Positions 15,901-25,338 of a stretch of DNA of 42,791 nucleotides are shown here, in pieces. The position numbers and the translations under genes were made by a program. Every line of letters starts with the position of its first letter. Within the stretch, counting starts at the first letter, position 1. This stretch comes from Micrococcales bacterium (GTDB lineage: Bacteria > Actinomycetota > Actinomycetes > S36-B12 > GCA-2699445): NCBI GenBank assembly GCA_002699445.1, contig PAAU01000014.1, positions 1 to 42,791 on the forward strand. Direction: 5' to 3'. The notes beneath the pieces are model-generated. The model worked only from the letters and a program-made list of their open reading frames with translations, was not told where the DNA came from and did no database searches.

Positions 15901-17627
15901 ATGGCGTTATTGGTATCAGAGATTTTCTGCGTGGTCGTCGCATATCTGATTAAGCGTTCGCAGCTATACGACCAGGTCTCACTTCGCTGCAGCACCTGAT
16001 CGTTATTGGCGTCTCCAGTCGGACCGGTGAGAGTGCCCGTTCGACACTGAGCATCGGACAGCACAATTTGGGACAGCGGCGAGTTTCCGGTGTTCTTCAC
16101 CGTGAAACGATAGATCTGATTCCAGCCCTGCGCGTTGCCGCGAACTGGGTCATCTTCAACCGTCTTGGTGAGTTCGATTGCTGGTTGGTAATCGAAACTG
16201 TTGTAGTACTCACAGGTCACGATCGAATCGGTACCGATCGGAACCGTGAAATCTTTCTGATAATAAGTTGTTGACCCGTTGCTAAAAGGTGGATCACTTG
16301 AAGGGGTTCCATCATCTAAGCGGCGACATTCGGCCCGCTCGAACGACCAGCCCGGCTTGTTTTTCTCTGAGACCGAAGCGACTGATCGTCGCGGTCCATT
16401 AGGTTCCCACTGAAACTGAGCCTGACCGAACTTATTGGTGGTTTTCGATTTGGCACCTGGCGGATCACCCTTACCTGGCTGAGTCCAGACATAGGTACTT
16501 TGTGGAACTGTGGGATTTACGGTGTACTCCCACCCCGGCGTCGGGTCAAATGAAGCACTATCAGGAGTCTGTGCACGCTTCGTGATGGTGAGGGACGGTG
16601 AGCACAGTTCCGTTGCGACCTTTTTCAGTGATCGCCCTAGCGCATCGAAATTTTGCACCAGCGCCACGTCATAGCTGTTGATATTGAAATCACCAGACCG
16701 ATACACCGTGGGCCCAGAGATTGCTTGAAGCCGACTCACACTGTTCGAGTTATTTAGGGCGCTACCCACCCCTACCGTGAGCATGCGAGGTCCAGACGAC
16801 TTCAACGCATTGGCAGCATTGACTCCTTTGTAAAACGCGTACTGCTTGAAATCTCCGCCGGATCCCACTAGCCGGGTGTCTGAGCCTGCAAACGGTTCGG
16901 GCATTTGCAGTCGGCCGCTGCCATTGCTGCGTCCGTTGCTGGTAGCAGCTGTTGGATCTCCGTCGGTGATGAAAACGATGAGCTCTGTCCCAGAGCCTTC
17001 AGACTTATTAAGAGCCTCTTGCCAGTTCGTGAATTGCGGCCGATCTTGCCGATTTTGGTAGGACCGATCAGCCGTTGGGTTCCCGCGCTGCGTTCTACGC
17101 GTGTTGGGTGCGGGTCCCGCCCCACCGTTTTTGCCAAACTGGTAGTAACTGTTCAGTGCCTGTCGGTGAGCACCGCCTGATGCCAGAGAACCCGAGGTAA
17201 TCAACGTCATCGGGGCGGTCTGGCGCGCAGCGGTCGCGAAATCCACAACACGACCACTAGACCCGGTGTCTTTTAGGGCCTCGAGGAAAGCATTCGCCGC
17301 CCGTCTCACATCATTGTTCTTGTCACCGATGGAGCCCGATGCATCAAGCACCAACGTGATCTTGGCACCGCATTTTTCCGGAATCCTTGGATTGCGGTTA
17401 CTCGGAGGCTGATTCCACCAACTGTTCTGCTTCCAGCTATTGCGCGCTCGCTGAGAGCTCCCCTCCGGATCAGTCGCAGGGTCGAACTGTGACTCTTCAC
17501 TAGTGACTTCTTCCATGGCGGTCGTTTCGCCAGTTACCTGTGCGGCAGTAGTGGCGGCAGGCAAAATCAACGAACCCGAGATAATTGCAGCACCCACCAG
17601 GGAACTACGGGACCGTAACAGCCGCAT
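12927..17627 (-). CDS. Giant surface-anchored vWA protein with DUF11-like repeats
   Basis: A 1566-residue exported protein. Residues 1-30 are a signal peptide (GAAIISGSLILPAATTAAQV). A von Willebrand A domain spans about 85-345, with its metal site in DASGS at 95-99 and the Asp in FITDGDP. Then come many DUF11/SdrB-like beta domains (for example LTKTVEDDP, TYKVTNTGSLPLA), several carrying two Cys (DDKCSP and WDYVCQA types) that could form one disulfide each. The tail TPANTGSYILLG, a hydrophobic stretch and final RERA fit a sortase-type sorting signal (PANTG instead of LPXTG). GGAGG lies six bases before the ATG at 17627; a GTG just upstream is less likely. It may be an adhesin or pilus-tip-like protein; its ligand is unknown. 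No sortase is nearby. Confidence 0.88.
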   Translation of the reverse strand: MRLLRSRSSLVGAAIISGSLILPAATTAAQVTGETTAMEEVTSEESQFDPATDPEGSSQRARNSWKQNSWWNQPPSNRNPRIPEKCGAKITLVLDASGSIGDKNNDVRRAANAFLEALKDTGSSGRVVDFATAARQTAPMTLITSGSLASGGAHRQALNSYYQFGKNGGAGPAPNTRRTQRGNPTADRSYQNRQDRPQFTNWQEALNKSEGSGTELIVFITDGDPTAATSNGRSNGSGRLQMPEPFAGSDTRLVGSGGDFKQYAFYKGVNAANALKSSGPRMLTVGVGSALNNSNSVSRLQAISGPTVYRSGDFNINSYDVALVQNFDALGRSLKKVATELCSPSLTITKRAQTPDSASFDPTPGWEYTVNPTVPQSTYVWTQPGKGDPPGAKSKTTNKFGQAQFQWEPNGPRRSVASVSEKNKPGWSFERAECRRLDDGTPSSDPPFSNGSTTYYQKDFTVPIGTDSIVTCEYYNSFDYQPAIELTKTVEDDPVRGNAQGWNQIYRFTVKNTGNSPLSQIVLSDAQCRTGTLTGPTGDANNDQVLQRSETWSYSCERLIRYATTTQKISDTNNAIVQGVSPNRKIVKDRAQKTIDVKTPELDLIKTAKRPDGTAINDGDTVPAGTLVTYGYRVTNIGNDTVGDIQISDDKCSPLTRTTGSGTAIAPGDSWDYVCQARLLPPSTESSVTNTATVSGLWSNPNNKAQNNGRVTDTARKTIRVSKTAVINVIKKVNPLPATDQDFNFTITGSGAGVASADAAFTLNPGASAPVFSRQISVTPTPGNNDYVIAEGQLPNGWTFTALDCVSGTGDGVTITVDNTNPVATLSGMAIGDVVTCVFENQQQPKLTIRKQAVGVDGNPDNTTTFKFSSPPISSDFDLKNGASKVLSLSAGQAPTVTEESSNPGGTLSDDWSTSVTCTGLGASRGSVGTIIPQVEFDPLQPGDDITCLFVNAKKLVPPPPQLATLTITKQLDPVGPGPAFDFNLSGGQSESFALQPDATGSASRTFTLQPDTYTVSEQVSAGWALAGITCDGASNSSLGTDSVTLEIGPGDAVTCQFTNKRNPSLTVAKSASFDAAGSVPFPFGVTGPTPQTFSLANGDQEREQVDAANYQITERLSSGEAPKDWRLAGNPVCTGTVVPPAAIPLPNPGVDITIGENEDARCVFTNYYDYRPAIQLVKTVDKPEILQGGSATYTYVVTNTGEEDLETTDVAGMISDDKCAPVTRTSGSGNRLATSGNPAIPGESWTFTCQATNITEDTVNTATTTMTGVETGKTVTSTDNAFVAVKKPGLELTKEARRSLVYDGKDVKFVYRLQNYGQTDFRYPDRSRDQWLDDDKCSSIAYESGDSGNDSVLSIGEVWKFACTTSVDGETTNVATTTPTPFLPKTPNLTGTPVPVKKTAIVKVVNKAGIKVVKSASNDKVRSGSAVTYTYKVTNTGSLPLAKVARLISDDRCSDVQFVSGDRNGNNLLENKNSGAKTNETWVFECTATLNRSTTNTVTVTGQPKVNGKSVGTPVTDSDKLTVTIVGPGGGTPANTGSYILLGFLTSIVLIASGLTLFLLVRERA

Positions 17628-17784
17628 CACTATCCTCCATCACAATCCTGCGCGATCGACACCCAAGCAGGACGACACCATGCCATAGATTACTCAACGA
17701 CTGATGGCTGCGAGAATGGTTCTCCACATTTACCCAGCACGACTCTTGGGTGTGAACCCGCTGAGCCAAATCACCGTCGCGCGA

Positions 17785-18957
17785 TTAGCGGAAGGCGGCT
17801 ATTCCCGTGAGAGCTTGACCCACCACAAGCGTGTGCATTTCCTCGGTACCTTCATACGTCAATACCGACTCCAAGTTATTGGCATGCCGCATAACTGGAA
17901 AAGCAGTTGTTACACCGTTGGCGCCAAGAATCGTGCGGGATTCCCTGGCTATATCGATCGCAGTCCGCGTGCTATTTAATTTGCCCACACTCACTTGCTG
18001 CGGTCGTAACTGTCCCGAATCTTTGAGCCGCCCTAGCTGGATCGCTAGCAGCATGCCATTGCCCAGCTTCACCGACATATTGACAAGTTTTTGTTGGGTA
18101 AGTTGAAAGCTCGAGATTGGCCGATCGAACTGCACCCGCTCCGTCGCATAAGTCAACGCACTTTCAAGACAGTCCCGAGCAGCTCCCAGTGCGCCAAAGA
18201 TGATTCCGTATCTAGCTTCGTTCAGGCACGATAGCGGCCCGCGTACTCCCTCAACCGAAAGCATGGCCTCTTGCGGCAATCGAACATCATTCAGTCGAAG
18301 ATGAGCTGTCGCCGAAGCACGTAGCGACATTTTATTGGCGACTTCGACTACTTCAATCCCAGCTGTGCTCATTGGCACGAGGAAGCCACGAATCCCTTGA
18401 TCAGTGTTGACCCAGACGATGGTGACATCCGCGACTGTTCCATTGGTGACCCACGCTTTATCGCCGCTCAAAACCCAATCGGATCCATCCAGTCTCGCGA
18501 ATGTTTTCATCTCGGTCGGATTAGATCCAACGTCTGGTTCGGTAAGGGCGAACGACCCAATCAGCTCTCCAGCGGCCATACCTGGCAGCCAGGACTCACG
18601 TTGTTCCTCAGTGCCGAAGGTATGAATCGCATGCATAGCCAGCGATCCTTGAACGCTGACGAGCGAACGAACTCCTGAGTCACCGGCTTCAAGTTCCTGA
18701 CACACAAGTCCGTACTCAATCGCCGACGCCTCCGGGCAGCCATAGCCAGAGAGGTGCATGCCAAGCATGCCTAGTGAACCTAAGTGCTTGGCCAAATCCC
18801 GAACAGGAGCGGTCCCCCGCTCGTACCACGATGCCACGTCGGGTCGCACCACATCATCGACAAAGATGCGCGCCCGATCGCGGACGGGACGCTCCTTCTC
18901 CGTTAAAAGATCGTCGATACTGAACAACTCGTAAGGGCTGATTCGACTTTCGGTCAC
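17785..18957 (-). CDS. Acyl-CoA dehydrogenase, glutaryl-CoA dehydrogenase-like
   Basis: A 390-residue FAD flavoprotein. LTEPDVGSNPTEM and WVTNG form the FAD/substrate cleft. RYGIIFGALGAARDCLESAL, ERVQFDRPISSFQLTQQKL and ILGANGV lie in the helical C-terminal domain. The catalytic Glu is in TYEGTEEMHTLVVGQALTGI. VRSLVSVQGSLAMH resembles the segment of glutaryl-CoA dehydrogenase that carries the substrate-carboxylate Arg, which makes that enzyme (lysine/tryptophan degradation to crotonyl-CoA) the best candidate. The start is a GTG with AAGGGG upstream. Neighbours do not belong to the pathway, so the exact acyl-CoA substrate is less certain than the family. Confidence 0.88.
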   Translation of the reverse strand: MTESRISPYELFSIDDLLTEKERPVRDRARIFVDDVVRPDVASWYERGTAPVRDLAKHLGSLGMLGMHLSGYGCPEASAIEYGLVCQELEAGDSGVRSLVSVQGSLAMHAIHTFGTEEQRESWLPGMAAGELIGSFALTEPDVGSNPTEMKTFARLDGSDWVLSGDKAWVTNGTVADVTIVWVNTDQGIRGFLVPMSTAGIEVVEVANKMSLRASATAHLRLNDVRLPQEAMLSVEGVRGPLSCLNEARYGIIFGALGAARDCLESALTYATERVQFDRPISSFQLTQQKLVNMSVKLGNGMLLAIQLGRLKDSGQLRPQQVSVGKLNSTRTAIDIARESRTILGANGVTTAFPVMRHANNLESVLTYEGTEEMHTLVVGQALTGIAAFR

Positions 18958-19046
18958 GTCACACCCCTTTCGGTCCTAGCCGAGGTCTAGTTCCGAAAGG
19001 TTACCGGGGGTTTAGCTGGTCACCTAACGCGGCGACCAATATTTGC

Positions 19047-19472
19047 CTAGAACTGCTTAACCAGCGCGTTCGTCGCGTCCTTTAGCGTTCCCTTTAATGT
19101 CTTTTTCTGGACAAACCCAGGCAGAGGCATGCTGGTGTCGATTTCCAACTCCAGAGTCGCCTCTGTCTTGCCGCCCTTATCGACCAACGTCCACGAACCG
19201 GACTGGCTCTTCTGTACTTTGGTCGGCTCTACCAACGTCCACGAAAACCCGTTATCCATGTGGACATAGTCGAGTTGGAATTCATCTTTCGTTACTTTTT
19301 GATCCTGGACAAGCCTCGCCCGCTTGGGCCGGCCCTGATCGTCAGTTTCGATAACCTCACTCTCGAGACATCCTGGGAACCAGGAGGATTGATTGGCCAC
19401 ATCCTGTAGTTTCGCCAGAACATCTGCTACCGGTGCATTGACAGTTACCGTTCGGGAATCTTTAACGCTCAT
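19047..19472 (-). CDS. SRPBCC (START-like) family protein
   Basis: A 141-residue single-domain protein of the polyketide cyclase/dehydrase SRPBCC superfamily. SRTVTVNAPVADVLAKLQDV, SSWFPGCLESEVIE and a run of strands around LDYVHMDNGFSWTLVEP and GSWTLVDKGGKTEATLELEI form the helix-grip fold, ending in a long C-terminal helix (KKTLKGTLKDATNALVKQF). I start it at the ATG at 19472: TAACTT lies seven bases upstream, and the family N-terminus begins there. The frame is open to 19526. SRPBCC domains bind hydrophobic ligands; no ligand can be named here. The 3' end faces the acyl-CoA dehydrogenase on the same strand. Confidence 0.8.
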   Translation of the reverse strand: MSVKDSRTVTVNAPVADVLAKLQDVANQSSWFPGCLESEVIETDDQGRPKRARLVQDQKVTKDEFQLDYVHMDNGFSWTLVEPTKVQKSQSGSWTLVDKGGKTEATLELEIDTSMPLPGFVQKKTLKGTLKDATNALVKQF

Positions 19473-19573
19473 GGCGCTGAAGTTAGCGCAACCACAGGAT
19501 CCGTGTCCTGCCATCGTGGATTTCAAGACTTTCCCGCGAGATTTCTCATGCCGTGACCATGATCGATCACTGA

Positions 19574-21118
19574 TTAGGGCGGATCGGATCCACGTGCCGC
19601 CTGCTGCTCACGGACTTCCGTCAGGTTGGACAGTCGCCGCATTCCGGCCAGTGGTTGATTCATGCGCGCGTTTCCAGACAAGGCCTCCGCATTGTCGGCC
19701 AGGAAGTTCCAATAGCCGGTAGTAAAGGGACAGGCTCGTTCGCCCACTCTTTCCGTGGGCCGATAGCGACAATCGCGGCAGTGGTCCCCCATTCGATTCA
19801 AATAGGCACCACCAGAGGTATACGGCTTGGTTGCCATCAGACCGCCATCCGCATACTGCGACATTCCAATGACGTTGGGGACCATTACCCAGTCGTAGCC
19901 ATCCACAAAACTACGTCGGAACCAGTCAGTTAGGGAGACGGGATCGTATCCACGTTGTAGCGCCCAACTTCCCAAGACCATGAGCCGTTCGATGTGATGA
20001 GCCCAGCCGTAGTCCCGGGTCTTTTGGAACGAGTCTGCTAAACAACGCGCCTCGATCGCATCAGCGTCCAACTGTTCCCACCATTCTGGCAACGGCTCAC
20101 GAGCATTCAACTCATTGCCGTCTCGGTAGTCCTCGCCGAGATGCCAGTACAGATGCCACACATAGTCTCGCCAACCGACGACTTGACGGATAAAACCTTC
20201 AACCGCTGCTATAGGAGCGGCCCCTTCGTGGTAAGCCTGCTCCACACGTTTGGCGACTCGAAGCGGATCGAGGATGCCCAGATTCATCGGGACTGACAGC
20301 ATCGAATGCGCCATCCAATCATCACTGGCCATCATGGCGTCTTCGTATTTGCCAAAAGCCGATAGCCGGTTATCGATGAAGTCAGTCAGTACCCGTTGCG
20401 CTTCGGCATCTGATGTGGCGAAACGTCGTGGACCGTCACGACCAATAAACTGGGTTCCTTCGGCTTCCCAACGATCCAGATCATGCCGAACCTCGTCGTC
20501 AACCTCATCCTCATCCGGCCACCAAGGCTCCGGTAAACCTAGATCAGATTGCGCCTTGGGAGGTGGCTCTCTATTTTCACTATCAAAATTCCAGCGTCCG
20601 CCAACAGGTTCATCATTCATCATCAGTAATCCGGTACGACGACGCACATCTCGATAAAAATCCTCCATCAAGAGACGTTTGCGACCCCGACGTTCGGTCC
20701 ATTCCTCAAACTCCGGCGCGGAGGTCACAAATCCCGCTGGTGGCAAGATCTCGACTCGATCGCCGAGTCTTTCAAGAAACCTGAGAGCAGCCCACGAGGT
20801 CGGGTGACGTACGCGAAGCCGATTGGGCAGTTGCTCTAACGCTTCTGAGTAGGAATCGGCTTGAATGTAGAGCGCACGATCCCCCAGTTCGTTAGCGCGC
20901 CGACGCATAGCGGTGAGGACCAGGTGTGCTTTCGCCCGATGATAAGCACGACGTCGAAACACCCCGCGAGACTCGATAATGACTACGCGTTCTTCAGAGT
21001 CTTGCGGAAGAAAGTGATCACCTAGTTGATCTCCGAATATCCAAAATATCTCGTTGGGCACATGCGCATTGTTTCCGCTACCAAGAGCATTGGCACGCGG
21101 GAATCTAAATGTGTCCAT
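19574..21118 (-). CDS. FeS-containing photolyase/cryptochrome (FeS-BCP, PhrB/CryB type)
   Basis: A 514-residue member of the iron-sulfur bacterial cryptochrome/photolyase class, which includes prokaryotic (6-4) photolyases. The N-terminal Rossmann part is IFWIFGDQLGDHFLP. The FAD domain has GFIRQVVGWRDYVWHLYWHL, DYGWAHHIERLMVLGSWALQ and MSQYADGGLMATKPYTSGGA. Four Cys sit at spacings 88, 3 and 13 (RCLADS, HCRDC, ACPF), the same as the 4Fe-4S ligands of Agrobacterium PhrB. The start is uncertain: ATG 21118 is used, but a GTG before PNEIFWIFGD is possible. It is divergent from the ammonium transporter. DNA repair versus light signalling cannot be told apart by eye. Confidence 0.9.
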   Translation of the reverse strand: MDTFRFPRANALGSGNNAHVPNEIFWIFGDQLGDHFLPQDSEERVVIIESRGVFRRRAYHRAKAHLVLTAMRRRANELGDRALYIQADSYSEALEQLPNRLRVRHPTSWAALRFLERLGDRVEILPPAGFVTSAPEFEEWTERRGRKRLLMEDFYRDVRRRTGLLMMNDEPVGGRWNFDSENREPPPKAQSDLGLPEPWWPDEDEVDDEVRHDLDRWEAEGTQFIGRDGPRRFATSDAEAQRVLTDFIDNRLSAFGKYEDAMMASDDWMAHSMLSVPMNLGILDPLRVAKRVEQAYHEGAAPIAAVEGFIRQVVGWRDYVWHLYWHLGEDYRDGNELNAREPLPEWWEQLDADAIEARCLADSFQKTRDYGWAHHIERLMVLGSWALQRGYDPVSLTDWFRRSFVDGYDWVMVPNVIGMSQYADGGLMATKPYTSGGAYLNRMGDHCRDCRYRPTERVGERACPFTTGYWNFLADNAEALSGNARMNQPLAGMRRLSNLTEVREQQAARGSDPP

Positions 21119-21207
21119 CTCACTAGATGCTGGGCGGACTTCACTCGCCCCCCTGCAACGTGAAATATCGCCTGGGATTAACCTCAAGATTCCTGGAGGG
21201 GTCCACT
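21119..21207. promoter_or_regulatory. Divergent intergenic region, photolyase / ammonium transporter
   Basis: This 89-base gap must hold the promoters of both flanking genes if the photolyase starts at 21118. A strong ribosome binding site, GGAGGG at 21195-21200, serves the transporter. I could not pick out a confident -35/-10 pair or a GlnR-type site. Confidence 0.4.
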
Positions 21208-22924
<1,717 letters not shown>

Positions 22925-23027
22925 CCAGCAATCCAATCCTGTGCGTGACTAGAAACCTCTTGGGCAATATCGTAAGAGAGCGGCGCGGATTCAGTCGCGT
23001 GAGATAGAGGCAACCACGGGAGCGGTG

Positions 23028-23573
23028 ATGAAAGGCATAATTTTCAACGTCGCAGAAGCTACGGTCTCCCAGGAGTTTGGCGAAGACACCTGGGACGACC
23101 TGCTTGATGAGGCCGGCTTGGAAGGCTCTTACACCGCTCTGGGAGATTATCCCGTCGAACAACTTCTGGCGATTGTGACTGCAGCCTCCGAGAAACTCTC
23201 GCTGCCGCCAGAGGATGTCGTACGGTTCATCGGTCGCCGAGGATTTGCCATTCTGATCGCCAAGTATCCAGACATGGCTGTAGGCCATCAGTCCGCCAGA
23301 TCATTCGTTCTGGCGTTGAATGAAGTTATTCACCCGGAGGTTCGCAAGCTCTATCCCGGTTCGGATGTTCCCACGTTTGAGTATCGCGCAAGCGACGAGG
23401 CAGTCTTGGAGATCGAATACGTCTCCAACCGACAGCTGTGCTATTTCGCCGAGGGACTGATTATGGGATGTGCCGATCATTTCGACGAATCGATCGAACT
23501 TTCTCAGCCGGTGTGTCAGCATCACGGCGCCAGGAGCTGCGTCCTGCGCTTGCAGTGGATCCCCAATGTCTGA
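23028..23573 (+). CDS. H-NOX heme-based nitric oxide sensor
   Basis: A 181-residue H-NOX (heme NO/oxygen binding) protein. Numbering from the ATG at 23028, the proximal heme ligand is His102 (VIHPEV), Pro115 packs on the heme and Tyr131-x-Ser133-x-Arg135 (EYVSNR) anchors the propionates. These positions agree exactly with canonical H-NOX numbering. Residue 140 is Phe, not the Tyr that stabilises O2 in the Thermoanaerobacter protein, which suggests NO selectivity. C138, C163 and C171 resemble the zinc-binding Cys set of proteobacterial H-NOX, but the fourth ligand position (about 160) is Gln. GGGAG precedes the ATG. Its stop overlaps the kinase start, so the two form a sensor-transducer pair. 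Confidence 0.93.
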   Translation: MKGIIFNVAEATVSQEFGEDTWDDLLDEAGLEGSYTALGDYPVEQLLAIVTAASEKLSLPPEDVVRFIGRRGFAILIAKYPDMAVGHQSARSFVLALNEVIHPEVRKLYPGSDVPTFEYRASDEAVLEIEYVSNRQLCYFAEGLIMGCADHFDESIELSQPVCQHHGARSCVLRLQWIPNV

Positions 23574-25269
23574 CGACACTGATCCTTCGCGACTAGAACG
23601 TCGTCTGGCGCGCGAGCGAGCGGCTCGGACTGAGGCCGAAGCCGTTGCGGAGCGAGCGCTACGCAATTTATATTTGAGTAATCGGAACCTTGATCTCTTG
23701 GGTAAGGTCGCCGATATCTCAAACCGTTCAACCTCTATCGAGGATGCATTGCGCGACGCGCTGCCGATATTGGTCGAGTTGGGGCCTTGGGACAGCGGAC
23801 AAGCTTTCCTCTTGGAGAGTGCCGGGGCCGCAGGTGAGCCGCGTCTTGAGCTGGTGCGCGGCCATGGGAGTTTTGCGCCCGGCCCATCTCCGGGACAGTC
23901 CTCATCGACTCGCGGATTGGTGGAACCCGCTGATCTTGCGAGTCTGGCCCTCATTGAGCCCATCTGGGTGTCGGACCTCGCCAAGCAGGATTACAACGTG
24001 GATGGGGTACCTCTGATGGAGGGCGCAGCCTGCGCCTTTGCCATCGTCGCCAACGGAGCGGCAGTGGGTGCCTTAGTGCTTTTCGCTCTTGCCCCCGCAA
24101 AACCTGACAGCGGATTTGCGGAACGTGCGATTTTGCTGTCGCGACAACTTGGCCAGGTCGTTGAGCGCGAGATACGCCTCGCGCAAAAAGAAGAGGAACA
24201 ACAGCGACTCGCACAAGAAGTCGAGTTGCGAACCGAGGACTTACTGCGAGCCCGCAGCCATAACCAACAGTCAGCCCACGCGCGTGAATCGCTTCAGGCA
24301 ACGTTGAGTCACGAACTGTTGACCCCGCTGCATGCGGTTATCGCAGCAACCGAACAGGCCAAGGGCTCTCAGCCCGAGGACCTCGGTGAATTTTGCGACA
24401 TCGTTCAGGTATCGAGCGAGAAGTTGCGTGGTCAGATCATGCGGCTCATGGAACTTCTGGCTTATACGGCACAAGAAGCTGACCCTGTCAGCGCCGCTCC
24501 GCTGCCCGCGCTCTTACCCTCCATCGATGAGTTCACCGAAATCCTCCACACTCAGGACCGTCGAATAGAAATCCAAACCAGTGCGGTCGCCAAGTCCGAG
24601 TTCATTTTTGATCGATCGGCTCTTATCGCTGCCTTTGAGGCCTCCATGTCTCTGGTAATTACGAACACCACCGGTCCTCTGAAAATTTCCTTGACGGTCA
24701 CGGGTGGAAATATCAGCATCTCCATCTCTGGTACTGATCGCTCTGAACACGTCAGCACCGCAAAGATCGTCGAACAAATTGTTGCTGCGGCGGGAGGATC
24801 AGCTACCGAGAAAAACAAAGATAATCGGTACATCGTGACATCGCGTATTCCGACGGCTTCCGCCACTGTGCAACGTTACGGAAACGGTCGCCGAGTGTTG
24901 CTCGTCGACGACACCGAGGTCGCTCGTCATTTGGGTCGCGGAATCTTGAAATCTTTGGGATATGAAGTCGACACCGCATCAGACGGGTTAGCGGCTATCG
25001 AAAAGATGTCTGAACGGAACTACGCAGTCATCCTGATGGACATCGGTATGCCTGGACTGGATGGGTTCGAAGCCACTCGGGCGATACGTCTTGGTCAAGC
25101 GGGGCGCGTCGCTGCTGACACACCCATAGTTGCGCTCACCGCGTTGACCAGCGCAACTGATCGGTTGCGCAGCCACCTGGCCGGGATGGATGACTTTATT
25201 TCAAAACCCTTCACTCGAGATGAGATCGAATCCATAGTCGTAAGATTCATCATCGCCGAAGAGACTTGA
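23566..25269 (+). CDS. H-NOX-associated hybrid histidine kinase with eroded ATP-binding domain
   Basis: A 567-residue soluble protein. Residues 1-40 are a coiled coil (RLERRLARERAARTEAEAVA), about 45-215 a GAF-like sensory domain, 215-250 a second coiled coil. The HisKA box LSHELLTPLHAVIAATEQA keeps its phospho-acceptor His. The C-terminal receiver has VDDTEV, phospho-acceptor Asp in ILMDIGMPGLDGF, ALTA and SKPFT. The intervening catalytic domain (about 325-440) lacks a recognisable N-box, GTDRSEHV replaces the usual DxGxG, and no GLGL is present, so ATP binding is doubtful. The ATG overlaps the H-NOX stop by eight bases, fixing the start. I infer an NO-responsive module that may be phosphorylated in trans or work by binding. 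Confidence 0.85.
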   Translation: MSDDTDPSRLERRLARERAARTEAEAVAERALRNLYLSNRNLDLLGKVADISNRSTSIEDALRDALPILVELGPWDSGQAFLLESAGAAGEPRLELVRGHGSFAPGPSPGQSSSTRGLVEPADLASLALIEPIWVSDLAKQDYNVDGVPLMEGAACAFAIVANGAAVGALVLFALAPAKPDSGFAERAILLSRQLGQVVEREIRLAQKEEEQQRLAQEVELRTEDLLRARSHNQQSAHARESLQATLSHELLTPLHAVIAATEQAKGSQPEDLGEFCDIVQVSSEKLRGQIMRLMELLAYTAQEADPVSAAPLPALLPSIDEFTEILHTQDRRIEIQTSAVAKSEFIFDRSALIAAFEASMSLVITNTTGPLKISLTVTGGNISISISGTDRSEHVSTAKIVEQIVAAAGGSATEKNKDNRYIVTSRIPTASATVQRYGNGRRVLLVDDTEVARHLGRGILKSLGYEVDTASDGLAAIEKMSERNYAVILMDIGMPGLDGFEATRAIRLGQAGRVAADTPIVALTALTSATDRLRSHLAGMDDFISKPFTRDEIESIVVRFIIAEET

Positions 25270-25326
25270 GGCTAATCGCGAGGAAGATAAGTTACCTTCC
25301 AGCTTTCATGATGGCCTTGGTCGTTC

Positions 25327-25338
25327 TATTCTTCGCCA
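25327..25338 (+). promoter_or_regulatory. Leaderless -10 box for the antiporter gene
   Basis: TATTCT (25327-25332) ends six bases before the GTG start at 25339, and no ribosome binding site is evident. The transcript would begin at the start codon. Confidence 0.45.

Noticed and set aside
13018-17180. Several plus-strand frames inside the giant surface gene
   Set aside because: They are shadows of a long, repetitive, high-quality coding frame on the other strand.
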